Shown: piece by piece, positions 8,336 to 17,129 of the stretch
Layout of the letters: every line of letters starts with the position of its first letter
Numbering within the stretch: the stretch's first letter is position 1
Assembly: GCA_012959525.1 (NCBI GenBank)
Contig: DUDB01000045.1
Coordinates: 1 to 64,000, forward strand
Origin: Planctomycetota bacterium
GTDB taxonomy: Bacteria; Planctomycetota; UBA1135; GCA-002686595
Length of the DNA: 64,000 nt
Direction of reading: 5' to 3'
Position numbers and translations under genes: made by a program
Notes under the pieces: model-generated
The model's input: only the letters and a program-made list of their open reading frames with translations
Told to the model about the DNA's origin: nothing
Database searches by the model: none

Positions 8336-9786
8336 TGAACCCGCTCGATACCCAGAGGTCCATGCTGACGCGGCGCGCCTTCCTGGCGAGCAGCGGTCTG
8401 TCCCTGGGCGCCATGGCCCTGGCGGACCTCTCGAATGCCGAAGGATCCGCGAGCGGATGGGCGGTCGGAGACCGGCGTCCCCCTGGGCCGCACCACAAGC
8501 CCCGTGCGCGGTCGGTGATCTACCTGCACATGTCCGGGTCCCCGCCCCAGCTCGACATGTTCGACAACAAGCCGAGGCTCCGGGAGTTGCACGGCAGCCT
8601 GTGCCCCAAGAGCTTCATCGAAGGCAAGCGACTGGCCTTCATCAAGGGGCACCCGACACTTTTGGGGTCGCCCTATTCCTTTGGGCGCTACGGGAAATCC
8701 GATGCGGAGGTCTCCGAGTTGGTGCCTCACATGGGCCAGATCATGGACAAGGCCACGCTGATCCGGTCGATGTACACCGATCAGTTCAACCACGGTCCGG
8801 CGGAATTGCGGCTGTTCACCGGCGATCAGGACGTGGGCGCTGCGGCCATGGGATCCTGGGCCAGCTGGGGCCTCGGGACGGAGAACCGCAACCTCCCGTC
8901 TTTCGTCGTCTTGACCTCGGGGGGGACCGATCCCTCAGCCGGCAAGAGCGTCTGGAGCAGTGGCTTTCTGCCCTCCGCCCACCAGGGTGTGCGGCTACGG
9001 GGCAGCGGGGATCCCATCCTGTACGTCACCGACCCCAAGGGCATGGATCGCGACCTGCGTCGGCGCACCCTCGATGCCCTGGCGGCCCTCAACCAGAGGC
9101 GTTTCGAGCAGCAGGGCGATCCCGAAACCGAAGCGCGCATCAGTCAGTATGAGCTGGCCTTCCGCATGCAGGCCTCTGTTCCTGAGTTGATGGACATTGG
9201 CCGGGAACCCGAGGACGTTCACGAGCTCTACGGCAGCCAACCCGGCCAGGCCTCTTTTGCGAACAACTGCCTCTTGGCGCGCCGCCTCGTGGAGTCCGGT
9301 GTGCGCTGGGTTCAGCTCTACGACTGGGGCTGGGATACCCATGGGACCGGGTCGGGTGACGACCTCTTGACCGCGCTTCCCAAGAAGTGCGGCGAGACCG
9401 ACCAGGCCGTCGCGGCTCTGGTGCAGGACCTCGACCGCCGTGGCCTCTTGGACGAGACCCTTGTGGTCTGGGGTGGGGAGTTCGGACGCACCTCGATGAA
9501 TGAGGCTCGGAATGGCTCCACGTACTGGGGCCGCGATCACCACCCGGGCTGCTTCAGTCTGTGGATGGCGGGGGCGGGGATCCACCGTGGCCGGATCGTG
9601 GGTCGCACCGATGAGCTGGGCTACGAGATCGAGGAGGGGGCCATTTCGGTCAACGACTTGCAGGACACGATCATGTACCTGATGGGTGTGGACACGCATC
9701 AGTTGCGCTATCCCTACCAGGGGCTCGATCGGCGGTTGATCGGGGTGGCCGACCATTCCACTGTGCAGCACCATCTCTTCTCATGA
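8335..9786 (+). CDS. DUF1501 domain-containing protein
   Basis: A 483-aa DUF1501 protein, the usual partner of PSD1-type proteins. It starts at the ATG overlapping the upstream TGA; the longer open frame upstream lies inside the previous gene. The N-terminus has a twin-arginine-like signal (TRRAFLASS, Arg13-Arg14) followed by a hydrophobic stretch, consistent with Tat export. The family has an alkaline-phosphatase/sulfatase-like fold; visible here are VIYLHMSGSPPQLDMFD near the N-terminus, WGGEFGRT, and DHHPGCFS near the C-terminus, which may be metal-binding. It overlaps the sulfatase gene by four bases (ATGA). The biochemical function is not established. Confidence 0.92.
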   Translation: MNPLDTQRSMLTRRAFLASSGLSLGAMALADLSNAEGSASGWAVGDRRPPGPHHKPRARSVIYLHMSGSPPQLDMFDNKPRLRELHGSLCPKSFIEGKRLAFIKGHPTLLGSPYSFGRYGKSDAEVSELVPHMGQIMDKATLIRSMYTDQFNHGPAELRLFTGDQDVGAAAMGSWASWGLGTENRNLPSFVVLTSGGTDPSAGKSVWSSGFLPSAHQGVRLRGSGDPILYVTDPKGMDRDLRRRTLDALAALNQRRFEQQGDPETEARISQYELAFRMQASVPELMDIGREPEDVHELYGSQPGQASFANNCLLARRLVESGVRWVQLYDWGWDTHGTGSGDDLLTALPKKCGETDQAVAALVQDLDRRGLLDETLVVWGGEFGRTSMNEARNGSTYWGRDHHPGCFSLWMAGAGIHRGRIVGRTDELGYEIEEGAISVNDLQDTIMYLMGVDTHQLRYPYQGLDRRLIGVADHSTVQHHLFS

Positions 9787-11186
9787 GGGTTCCTCTTCTG
9801 CCCATGGGGCCATTAGCCCTCTTGGCCTGCGCGCTGACGAGCGCGGTCGCCGCGGCGGACGATCCGCTGCCCGAGGGACGCCCTCCCAACATCGTTTTGC
9901 TTCTGGCCGACGACCTGGGCTACGGGGACCTGGCCTGCTACGGCAGTCCCGTGCACCGCACCCCGCACCTGGATGCCCTGGCCGCCGGGGGCATGGTCTT
10001 CACGAACGCCTACGCCAACGCCCCCAACTGCGCGCCCACGCGAGCGGCACTGATGAGCGGGCTGTACGCCCCGCGCACGGGGATCTACACCGTCAGCGGA
10101 TCCGCTCGCGGGAAGGCCAAGAACCGCAAGTTGATTCCCACCCCCAATCGCACGGATCTCGACGAGTCGTTTGTCACCCTGGCGGAGACTCTATCGGGTG
10201 CGGGCTACGCCACCGCGCACATGGGCAAGTGGCACCTGGGCGCGGACCCTTGCAGCCAGGGCTTCGACGTGAATGTCGGCGGTAACAAGGCTGGCTCTCC
10301 GCGCTCCTACCACTCGCCCTATTCTAATCCCAAATTGGAGGACGGCCCCGAAGGGGAGTACCTTACGGATCGCATGGGGCGTGAGGCTTCGGGGTTCATC
10401 GAGGAGCACGCCGACGAGCCCTTCTTTCTGCAGTTGGCGTTTTTCTCGGTGCATACGCCCATCCAGGGCCGCGCCGATCTCGTGGAGAGCTACGTGGAGA
10501 CGCTGAGTGACAGCAAGGATGCGAAGTATGCCGCCATGGTGACGGCCCTGGATGAAGCGGTGGGGCAGGTGCTTGCCACCCTTGCCGAGCAGGATCTCCT
10601 AGAGAACACGCTGGTGCTCTTCTTCTCCGACAACGGTGGTCGCTCGCCCTTTGGGGACAACGGTGGCCTGCGCGGTTCGAAGGGCATGCTGTACGAGGGC
10701 GGGATCCGCGAACCCCTGATCGCCCACTGGCCGGGGAAGATCTCAGCCGGATCACGCTGCCTGGATGCGGTTATCGGTCTCGACCTGTACCCGACACTGA
10801 TGGAGTTGGCGGGCGTGCCCCGCGGGTCGGACCAGATGCTCGACGGCGTCAGCATCATGCCTTGCCTGCGTGGCGAGGCTCTGGACGAACGGGAGGGCCT
10901 GTTCTGGCATTTTCCGGCTTACTTGCAGGGCTACCTGCCCAGCCATGGCCCCTTCCGTACAACGCCGGTGGGCGCTATTCGCCGTGGACCCTGGAAGCTG
11001 ATGGAGTTCTTCGAGGACGGTCGACTTGAGCTCTACAACCTGGTGGCCGACTCCGCCGAGTCGGTGAACCTCGCCGCCGAACAACCCGAAGTGGTCGCGG
11101 ATCTCCATGGCCGCATGCGCGCCTGGCGCGAGCGGGTCAAGGCTCCCGTTCCCACCGAGCTCAATCCCGAGTACGAGGATGAGTAG
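9783..11186 (+). CDS. Cys-type sulfatase (arylsulfatase family)
   Basis: A 467-aa secreted sulfatase. Residues 1 to about 25 form a Sec signal ending in AVAAADD. LLADDLGYGDL (Asp43/Asp44) gives the N-terminal calcium ligands. NCAPTRAALMSG contains the C-x-P-x-R signature, whose Cys83 is converted to formylglycine. GKWHLG carries conserved Lys and His, and FFSDNGG supplies further metal ligands. The length is normal for the family. It closes the PSD1-DUF1501-sulfatase operon and probably removes sulfate esters from a polysaccharide. It needs a formylglycine-generating or anaerobic maturase enzyme encoded elsewhere. The substrate is unknown. Confidence 0.93.
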   Translation: MRVPLLPMGPLALLACALTSAVAAADDPLPEGRPPNIVLLLADDLGYGDLACYGSPVHRTPHLDALAAGGMVFTNAYANAPNCAPTRAALMSGLYAPRTGIYTVSGSARGKAKNRKLIPTPNRTDLDESFVTLAETLSGAGYATAHMGKWHLGADPCSQGFDVNVGGNKAGSPRSYHSPYSNPKLEDGPEGEYLTDRMGREASGFIEEHADEPFFLQLAFFSVHTPIQGRADLVESYVETLSDSKDAKYAAMVTALDEAVGQVLATLAEQDLLENTLVLFFSDNGGRSPFGDNGGLRGSKGMLYEGGIREPLIAHWPGKISAGSRCLDAVIGLDLYPTLMELAGVPRGSDQMLDGVSIMPCLRGEALDEREGLFWHFPAYLQGYLPSHGPFRTTPVGAIRRGPWKLMEFFEDGRLELYNLVADSAESVNLAAEQPEVVADLHGRMRAWRERVKAPVPTELNPEYEDE

Positions 11187-11201
11187 GGGAGAACTCCTCG
11201 C

Positions 11202-11852
11202 TCAGGTCGTCGCGGAGCAACATTCCAGGCAGGCCTTTGCCTGGGCCTCGATGGCTTCGAAGTTGCCGTCCGCCATCCACTCGGGGCGGAAGAGGGGGGC
11301 TACCCAGCCCAGGGCGTGAGCGCCAGCGGTGAGATACTCGCCCGCGTTGTCTAGATCTACGCCGCTGGTGGGGACCAGTCGCAGGAAGGGAAGGGGGCCG
11401 AGGCAGGCCTTGATGGCAGCCGGGCCAATCGGAGCGGGGAATACCTTGATCAGCTGGGCTCCGGCCCTGTGCGCGCGCAACATCTCCGTCGGGGTCGCGG
11501 TCCCGGGCATGACGGCGACACCCAGGGAGTGGGCGCATTCGATCACCTCCTCATCGACCACGGGGGACACGAGGAACGACGCGCCGGCCTGCACCGCCGC
11601 TCGCGCATCGTCACAGGTCAGCACCGTGCCCGCGCCCACCACAACGTCCGGTTGCGTCTCGCACAGGCGAGCAATGGCAGCCAGTGCATCGGGGGTGTTG
11701 AGGGTGAACTCGCAGACTCGGAACCCTGCGCGCACGGCGGCGTCCATGGCCGGGCCCACGGCCGAGGCGTGGGGGGTACGCAGGATGGCGCTGGCGCGCT
11801 GCTGCCCGTAGAAGTCAACGAACTCGTCGGGGGGCATGGGGGAAGGGGTCAT
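11202..11852 (-). CDS. 2-keto-3-deoxy-6-phosphogluconate (KDPG/KHG) aldolase family protein
   Basis: The 216-aa protein is a class I aldolase of the KDPG/KHG family, which reversibly splits 2-keto-3-deoxy-6-phosphogluconate or related acids into pyruvate and an aldehyde. CEFTLNTPDA holds the conserved Glu, VGAGTVLT the phosphate-site loop, and LIKVFPA the Schiff-base Lys; PTSGVD completes the barrel's phosphate pocket. ATG 11852 is chosen because the longer frame upstream runs into the divergent truD gene. It faces the convergent sulfatase gene and is only 18 bp from the start of truD. It could serve Entner-Doudoroff, hexuronate or other sugar-acid catabolism; related sugar-acid genes are absent here. 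Confidence 0.88.
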   Translation of the reverse strand: MTPSPMPPDEFVDFYGQQRASAILRTPHASAVGPAMDAAVRAGFRVCEFTLNTPDALAAIARLCETQPDVVVGAGTVLTCDDARAAVQAGASFLVSPVVDEEVIECAHSLGVAVMPGTATPTEMLRAHRAGAQLIKVFPAPIGPAAIKACLGPLPFLRLVPTSGVDLDNAGEYLTAGAHALGWVAPLFRPEWMADGNFEAIEAQAKACLECCSATT

Positions 11853-11870
11853 GGCGGTTACCCTGACGGT

Positions 11871-13181
11871 ATGTCCAGCGGTTTGCAATCCGATCCTGCG
11901 CATGATCCCGCGCGGCTCTACTGCACCGGGTCCATCGCACCGATCCCCTTTGTGCACTCCTCCTGCCTCGAGGACTTTCGGGTGGAGGAGCTCCCGGAGG
12001 GCCAGCCCGAGGCGGGCCAGGAGGACTGGACGCACGTCTGGTTCGAGATCGAGAAGCGCGGGCTCTCCACCGCCCAGGCCGTGGGCCGTGTGGCCCGGGC
12101 CCTCGGGCGCGAGGCCCGGGAGGTCGGCTACGCGGGGCGCAAGGACGCCATGGGCGTCACCCGTCAGTTCCTCTCCCTGGAGCACGTGGACGCCGCGGCC
12201 GTGCAGGGGCTCGAACTGAAGGACCTGCGGGTCCTGGCCACGGGACGACGGTCGCGGAAACTGCGGGTGGGGGAGCTGGCCGGTAATCGCTTCGACCTAA
12301 CGCTGCGGGACCTTCCGCCCGAACGACATGAGGACCTGGAGCGGGCCCTCTCACAGCTCAGCCGTGAGGGCTTACCCAATTTCTACGGGCCGCAGCGCTT
12401 CGGGGCCGGTGGGGTGACACGGCGACTTGGGAATCTGTTGGTGCGCGGTGATTGGCGCGGGTACTTGCGCGCTTTTGTGCATTCGCACCAGGGCCCGGGC
12501 GAGGTGCGGGAGCCCTCTCCTGTGGCAAGTTTGCTCATGGCCTTGGATTCCGATCAGCGCAAGGACTGGCGCGCTGCCCGTTCCCTGTCCGCTGATCTGC
12601 CCGCGTCTCTGGTGCCCCTGGCCAAGCAGATGGCCCGTCGGCCCCTGGACCTGGCAAGTTTGGTGCGCACTCTTCCACGGCGCACCAAAGCCCTGCACGT
12701 TTCTGCTCTGCAGGCTGCCGTGTTCAACCGCGTCCTGGGCCAGCGCATGATCGAACCGGGAGGAGCCCGCCGCGTGCTGCCCGGAGATCTCCTAGTCGAT
12801 CCGTGGACGGGTGAGGGGATGCCCGCGCCCGAGGGCGACGGTGCAGCCGAAGCCCAGGTGCAGTCGGACCTGTTGCGGCGTGTTCCGAGCGGGCCCCTCC
12901 CCGGCCCCGCTGCACAGCGCACCCGGGGCACGGTGGCTGAGTGGGAACGGGAAGCCCTGGCACAAGCGGACCTGGATTTGGAGGCCCTCGCGTCCTTGCC
13001 CGGTGCGCTCGCTCCCAAGGGCGCGCGACGCGCCCTGCTCGTGGGCCCGCGCGATGTGACCTGGGAAGCAGAGGGAGCGGTGGTGCGCCTGCGATTCACC
13101 TTGCCCCCCGGTGCCTACGCGACGGTTCTGTTGGAGGAGCTCGGCAAGCCGGCCGGCGTGTCCCAATCAGAGACGCAATGA
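11871..13181 (+). CDS. truD: tRNA pseudouridine synthase TruD
   Basis: A 436-aa TruD-family enzyme, which isomerises uridine 13 of tRNA-Glu to pseudouridine. DFRVEELP near residue 35 is the family's N-terminal motif. YAGRKDAMGVTRQ contains the catalytic Asp92, and LPNFYGPQRFG is the conserved TruD block. An insertion domain lies between them and the C-terminal strand. The start ATG 11871 lies 18 bp from the divergent aldolase start; the open frame extends far upstream inside that gene, but the upstream residues are antisense artefact. With such a short gap its promoter must overlap the neighbouring gene, or the message must be almost leaderless. Confidence 0.92.
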   Translation: MSSGLQSDPAHDPARLYCTGSIAPIPFVHSSCLEDFRVEELPEGQPEAGQEDWTHVWFEIEKRGLSTAQAVGRVARALGREAREVGYAGRKDAMGVTRQFLSLEHVDAAAVQGLELKDLRVLATGRRSRKLRVGELAGNRFDLTLRDLPPERHEDLERALSQLSREGLPNFYGPQRFGAGGVTRRLGNLLVRGDWRGYLRAFVHSHQGPGEVREPSPVASLLMALDSDQRKDWRAARSLSADLPASLVPLAKQMARRPLDLASLVRTLPRRTKALHVSALQAAVFNRVLGQRMIEPGGARRVLPGDLLVDPWTGEGMPAPEGDGAAEAQVQSDLLRRVPSGPLPGPAAQRTRGTVAEWEREALAQADLDLEALASLPGALAPKGARRALLVGPRDVTWEAEGAVVRLRFTLPPGAYATVLLEELGKPAGVSQSETQ

Positions 13182-13265
13182 TCCGCCGAGGGCCTCGGGA
13201 TGTGGATTTGGTCGGCCCGCGCCATAAGGCCCACCCCCTCGGAAGCCGATGGATAGGGCAGTCCC

Positions 13266-13736
13266 ATGGCTTCCATCGATCTCGACCATCTCCTTCCAGC
13301 GTCCACCTCGGCTCCTGTACCCGAAGTGTTCCGCGGCGAGGACCGCCGTAAGCGGCCCACACCGCGCTTCTCGCGCTTCACCCTCTTCGGTGGCCGTCGC
13401 CGAAGCGTGCGCCGGGACTATGAGCAGGAGGGCAGCTTCGTCGATCGCTACACGGTGTCCATGATCTTGGCCATCGTCTGGATAACACTGATGAACATCG
13501 GAGACAGCTTCTTCACCTTGACCCACTTGCAGGCGGGCGGGATCGAGCTCAATCCGGTGGCCGCCGCCCTCCTCGAGTCGGGCCGCGCGGGATTTGTGAT
13601 CTGGAAGGCGCTCCTGATCGCCTTGGCCCTGGGAGTTCTGACCCTGCACAAGAACTTCGCCTTGGCGCGTATCGGCCTGTGGTTGGCAGCAGGGGGCTAC
13701 ACCCTCCTGAACCTGTACCACCTGACGCTGTTCTAG
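13266..13736 (+). CDS. DUF5658 family membrane protein
   Basis: A 156-aa protein with a basic, Arg-rich cytoplasmic N-terminus (about residues 20-55) and then three hydrophobic segments from residue 64 onward (VSMILAIVWITLMNIGD, ALLIALALGVLTL, IGLWLAAGGYTLL). The motif NIGDSFFTL together with GGIELNPVAA matches DUF5658, a small inner-membrane family with no assigned function. It follows truD at 84 bp on the same strand and precedes the epimerase of the glycosyltransferase cluster by about 100 bp. No role can be inferred from context. Confidence 0.75.
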   Translation: MASIDLDHLLPASTSAPVPEVFRGEDRRKRPTPRFSRFTLFGGRRRSVRRDYEQEGSFVDRYTVSMILAIVWITLMNIGDSFFTLTHLQAGGIELNPVAAALLESGRAGFVIWKALLIALALGVLTLHKNFALARIGLWLAAGGYTLLNLYHLTLF

Positions 13737-13837
13737 GGGATCGCGGGTCAGGCGGGGAGAAACCTACGCTGCTCCCGTCGGGGTTGGTACCTTGGCCGGG
13801 CGGGGAATATGCCCCGTGCCCAGCCGTCCCACGCCTC

Positions 13838-14866
13838 ATGCAGTCCTCCCTCACCTCAACCCCCGCTTTGCTGGTGACCGGCGGATCGGGTCTGGTGGGC
13901 TCGCGCGTCACGCGAGGGCTCCTTGAGCGGGGTGCGCGGGTGGTCGTCGCCGACGATCTGTCCGCAGGCGGTCCCGATCGGCTGACAACAATCGAGGAGG
14001 CAGCCTGCTTGCGGCGCGTCGACGTCTCCGCACCGGGGGCATTCTCGGACCTGCTGCAACGCGAGGGGCCTTTCGACACCATCATTCATCTGGCGGCCCG
14101 GGTTGGCGTGCGCCGCGTGCTGAGCGACCCCGAAGGTTGCCGCCGGGAGCACCTGGATGCCTGCTCCGGGTTGATCGGGGCCTTGGCCGCGTGCGACCGC
14201 GTGCCGCGAATCATCTCCGCCTCAACGAGCGAGGTCTACTGCGAGTCCTCTCGGCCTCTGAACGAAAAGAGCCCCGTGCGCTCCACCCATGGCACCGGCC
14301 GCTGGGCCTACGCGGCCTCCAAGCGGGCGGTCGAGTTGGCGCTGGACGAGGCCAGCAGTCGGGATGCCTGGCCGGTGGCGCCCCTACACCTGCGTCTGTT
14401 CAACGTGGTGGGGCCCGACCAGGACGCAGGGAGCGGGATGGTCCTGCCCACCTTTGTGCGCTGCGCCCTGATGGGCGAGGCGCTGCCCGTACACGGCAGT
14501 GGGGATCAGGTGCGAACCCTGGGCCACGTCCGAGACGTGGCGGGGGACATCGTGCGTTTGGCCTTGGGCTGTGAGCGGCCTGTCGGCGCTCTCAACCTGG
14601 GCGGGGATCTCCGCTGCGGCGTGCTCGAGCTCGCCACTCGCGTGGCTCAACTCGCAGGACGTGACCTGTCCTGCCTGCAGCACGTGGATCCGACCCAGAC
14701 CCTCGACCCGCGCTTTGAAGAGGTTCAGCACCGGGTCCCCGATCTGACGCGTGCGCGCGCATTGGGTCTGGCGGATCACCGCCGCAACCTGGATGAGGTC
14801 ATCGGCGAATGTTTGCAGTGGGCGGAACAGGAGACGCTCCGCACGTGCGCATCGCCCGCATCCTGA
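13838..14866 (+). CDS. NAD-dependent sugar nucleotide epimerase/dehydratase (extended SDR)
   Basis: A 342-aa extended short-chain dehydrogenase acting on nucleotide sugars. The Rossmann motif is VTGGSGLVGS (GxxGxxG), with VVADDLSAG at the adenosine-binding strand end. SASTSEVY provides the catalytic Ser/Thr, and Tyr158-x3-Lys162 in WAYAASK is the catalytic pair. LRLFNVVGP is the usual substrate-domain block. ATG 13838 is chosen over in-frame upstream codons because it puts the Rossmann fold near the start. It heads the large glycosyltransferase run and overlaps the next gene by about 22 nt. UDP-glucose 4-epimerase or UDP-glucuronate-type activity are both possible. Confidence 0.85.
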   Translation: MQSSLTSTPALLVTGGSGLVGSRVTRGLLERGARVVVADDLSAGGPDRLTTIEEAACLRRVDVSAPGAFSDLLQREGPFDTIIHLAARVGVRRVLSDPEGCRREHLDACSGLIGALAACDRVPRIISASTSEVYCESSRPLNEKSPVRSTHGTGRWAYAASKRAVELALDEASSRDAWPVAPLHLRLFNVVGPDQDAGSGMVLPTFVRCALMGEALPVHGSGDQVRTLGHVRDVAGDIVRLALGCERPVGALNLGGDLRCGVLELATRVAQLAGRDLSCLQHVDPTQTLDPRFEEVQHRVPDLTRARALGLADHRRNLDEVIGECLQWAEQETLRTCASPAS

Positions 14867-16002
14867 CGCGATTGAATCTCGGAGGGCCTGCCAGGCAAGT
14901 ACTGGCCTCTGACCCCCTCTTGCAGCAGGCGGGCCACACCCTGCGCGTCTTTGCAGGCGAGTCGGGACCAGGTGAAGGGGACCTGTTCGAGAGTCTGGCA
15001 GAGCGCGGCATCGACGTGGTGCGCGTCCCCTCCCTGAAGCGCGGACTGTCCGCATGGGGCGACTGGAACGCCACCCGTTTTCTGCGCCGGGCCCTGATCG
15101 ATTTTCGCCCCGATGTGGTGCATACCCATGCCTCCAAGGCGGGGACCCTGGGTCGCCGCGCCGCGAACTCTGTTGCGGGTGTTCGGCGCGTCCACACTTT
15201 CCACGGGCATGTATTGGAGGGCTACTTCCCCGATATCGTGTCGCGTGCGCTGATCGCGCACGAGCGGCGTCTGGCCCGACGCACCGATCGAATCGTGGCC
15301 GTCTCGCACGCTACGGCCGACGATCTCTTGCGCCTGGGTGTGGTGGAGGAGTCGCGTTTGGTGGTTGTGCCGCCAGGAATCGACCTGGCGCCCTTCGAGA
15401 GCCGCAGGGACGGAGCGCTTCGTCGACGTTTGGGGTTGCCCGAGGGGGCGTTTCTCGTCGGGATCATCGGGCGACTCGCTGAGGTCAAGCGCCCGCAGCT
15501 CGCCCTGGAGATTTTTGACCTCCTGGCAGGGCGCTACCCCCATCTGCACCTGGTGTTCGTGGGGGACGGTCCCGAGCGCGGTGCTTTGGAGCGCGGAATC
15601 CTCGCGGGCACCTCGGCCCGAGCCGAGCGGGTGCACCTGCTCGGGGCCGTAGACTCCATGGGGCCCGTTCTTGGGGATCTGGACGCCGTGCTGCTCACCT
15701 CGCGTTCTGAGGGGCTGCCCGTGGCTCTGATCGAGGCAGGGGCAGCCGGGGTGCCCGCTGTTGCAGCTGCCGTAGGGGGTGTTGAGGAAGTTCTGGCCCA
15801 TGAGCGCACCGGTTTTGTGGGGGAGAATGTGGATGAGTTGGCCTACGGACTGGCCCGGTTGTTGGATGAGCCCGAGGAGCGTGCCAACATGGGGCAGCGC
15901 GCACGGATGCGCGTCACGGCGCGTCACAGCGCCCAGGCCCTTGCCCTGCGCCTTGAGGCGCTCTACCAGACCCTGCTACAGGAGGAACCTTGCGCTTGTT
16001 GA
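14845..16002 (+). CDS. GT4-family glycosyltransferase
   Basis: A GT-B enzyme of 385 aa from GTG 14845, with AGGAG about 13 nt upstream; ATG 14809 would add 12 residues. The N-domain begins RIARILTRLNLGGPARQV. The blocks DVVHTHASKAGTLGRRA and RVHTFHGHVLEGYF are typical of a WcaL/RfaG-like GT4 subgroup. In the C-domain, GIIGRLAEVKRPQL, FVGDGPERG and TSRSEGLPVALIEAGAAGVP (EX7E) form the donor site. It shares its HTHxSKAG block with the GT4 at 2575, suggesting paralogues with related acceptors. It lies second in the tightly packed glycosyltransferase operon. Confidence 0.88.
   Translation: MRIARILTRLNLGGPARQVLASDPLLQQAGHTLRVFAGESGPGEGDLFESLAERGIDVVRVPSLKRGLSAWGDWNATRFLRRALIDFRPDVVHTHASKAGTLGRRAANSVAGVRRVHTFHGHVLEGYFPDIVSRALIAHERRLARRTDRIVAVSHATADDLLRLGVVEESRLVVVPPGIDLAPFESRRDGALRRRLGLPEGAFLVGIIGRLAEVKRPQLALEIFDLLAGRYPHLHLVFVGDGPERGALERGILAGTSARAERVHLLGAVDSMGPVLGDLDAVLLTSRSEGLPVALIEAGAAGVPAVAAAVGGVEEVLAHERTGFVGENVDELAYGLARLLDEPEERANMGQRARMRVTARHSAQALALRLEALYQTLLQEEPCAC
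15980..15985 (+). promoter_or_regulatory. Strong Shine-Dalgarno before a TTG start
   Basis: AGGAGG lies 4 nt before TTG 15990, inside the end of the previous glycosyltransferase gene. It is the clearest ribosome binding site in the cluster and supports the unusual TTG start. Confidence 0.6.
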
Positions 16003-17129
16003 TGGTGTCCGGTGACCGTCAGGTCGCCTTGGGGGAGCGCGGTCCCTTCTACTCCATGCAGGCGGAGTTCTCCCGCTACTTCGAGCGTGTGGACGTGATC
16101 TGCCCCAAGCCTGATGGCGAGATCAAGGTGCGCCAGATCCACGACAACGTGCACTTTCACCCGGCACCGGTCACCCGGCGCGGGATGGTGAACTACGTCA
16201 CCAGCAAGGGTGCCGAGCTGATCGACCAGCACGGCCACAAGCTGATCACCAGCCACGACTACGGCTGGTTCTACAACGGCGTCGGAAGCGCGCACCTCTC
16301 CCAGCGATTCAAGCTGCCCTACCTGTCGGAGTTGCACCACGTGCCCGGTGTGCCCGTCTCGGCCAACCTGCGCGAACGCTTCGATCGTTTAGTGGCGCGC
16401 ACCTACGTACGCTGGGCGCGCAACAAGGCCGCGGCGTTTCGGGTCGTCAATCAAGAGGAGATGCCTCGCATCTTGAAGAGTTGGGGCGTGTCCGAGCGCA
16501 AGATCCTGTTTCTGCCCTCGCTTTACATAGACCAAGAGGTCTTCTGTCCCGTACCCGAGGGCTCGGCGCCGGAGCTTAAGTACGACGTGATCTTCGTGGG
16601 ACGCATGGTGCCCAACAAGGGGCTCGGACGCATCGTCGACGCCCTTTCATTGCTCAAGCGCAGAGGCCACTCCATGCGCGCCCTGTTTGTGGGGCGTGGC
16701 CCGATGCGTCCGGTCATCGAGGCGCGCGCGGCGATGCGCAACCTGGATGCCACCTTCATCGAGTGGGTGGACTCGCCGTCCGATCTGGCCGACCTGTATC
16801 GGGCGAGCCGCGCGTGCATCTGCGGTTCTACCTGCGAGGGGGGGCCGCGCTATACGGTCGAGGCCATGGCCTGTGGGACGCCAGCGGTCTCCACTCCCGT
16901 TGGGGTCATGAGTGAGTTGGTGGGTGATGGCCTGGCCGGTGGTTTGGCGGGCTGGGATCCCCATGCGGTGGCCGTGGCCCTGGAGCGGGTCCTGGGGGAC
17001 GAGGACGTGCGCTTGGAGATGGGGCGCCGCGCGGTTGAGCGCGCTCGGCCCTTCGAGTTCCACGCGACCCTGGCCAACTACGCCAACGGATTGCGACGCC
17101 TGGCGGGCGAGCCCGAGGTTCAGCTGTGA
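15990..17129 (+). CDS. GT4-family glycosyltransferase
   Basis: A 379-aa GT-B glycosyltransferase starting at TTG, supported by AGGAGG just upstream and by the N-terminus MRLLMVSGDRQVALGERGPF. The acceptor half contains KLITSHDYGWFYNG and LPYLSELHHVPG. The C-domain has DVIFVGRMVPNKGLGRIV and CGSTCEGGPRYTVEAMACG, a variant EX7E motif with GGP in place of the usual hydrophobic residues. It overlaps its neighbours on both sides (13 nt and 4 nt), so the cluster is translated as one operon. Sugar specificity is unknown. Confidence 0.86.
   Translation: MRLLMVSGDRQVALGERGPFYSMQAEFSRYFERVDVICPKPDGEIKVRQIHDNVHFHPAPVTRRGMVNYVTSKGAELIDQHGHKLITSHDYGWFYNGVGSAHLSQRFKLPYLSELHHVPGVPVSANLRERFDRLVARTYVRWARNKAAAFRVVNQEEMPRILKSWGVSERKILFLPSLYIDQEVFCPVPEGSAPELKYDVIFVGRMVPNKGLGRIVDALSLLKRRGHSMRALFVGRGPMRPVIEARAAMRNLDATFIEWVDSPSDLADLYRASRACICGSTCEGGPRYTVEAMACGTPAVSTPVGVMSELVGDGLAGGLAGWDPHAVAVALERVLGDEDVRLEMGRRAVERARPFEFHATLANYANGLRRLAGEPEVQL

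Noticed and set aside
14776..15927. 383-codon open frame on the minus strand
   Set aside because: Antisense to the GT4 at 14845 and the end of the epimerase gene; no recognisable domain.
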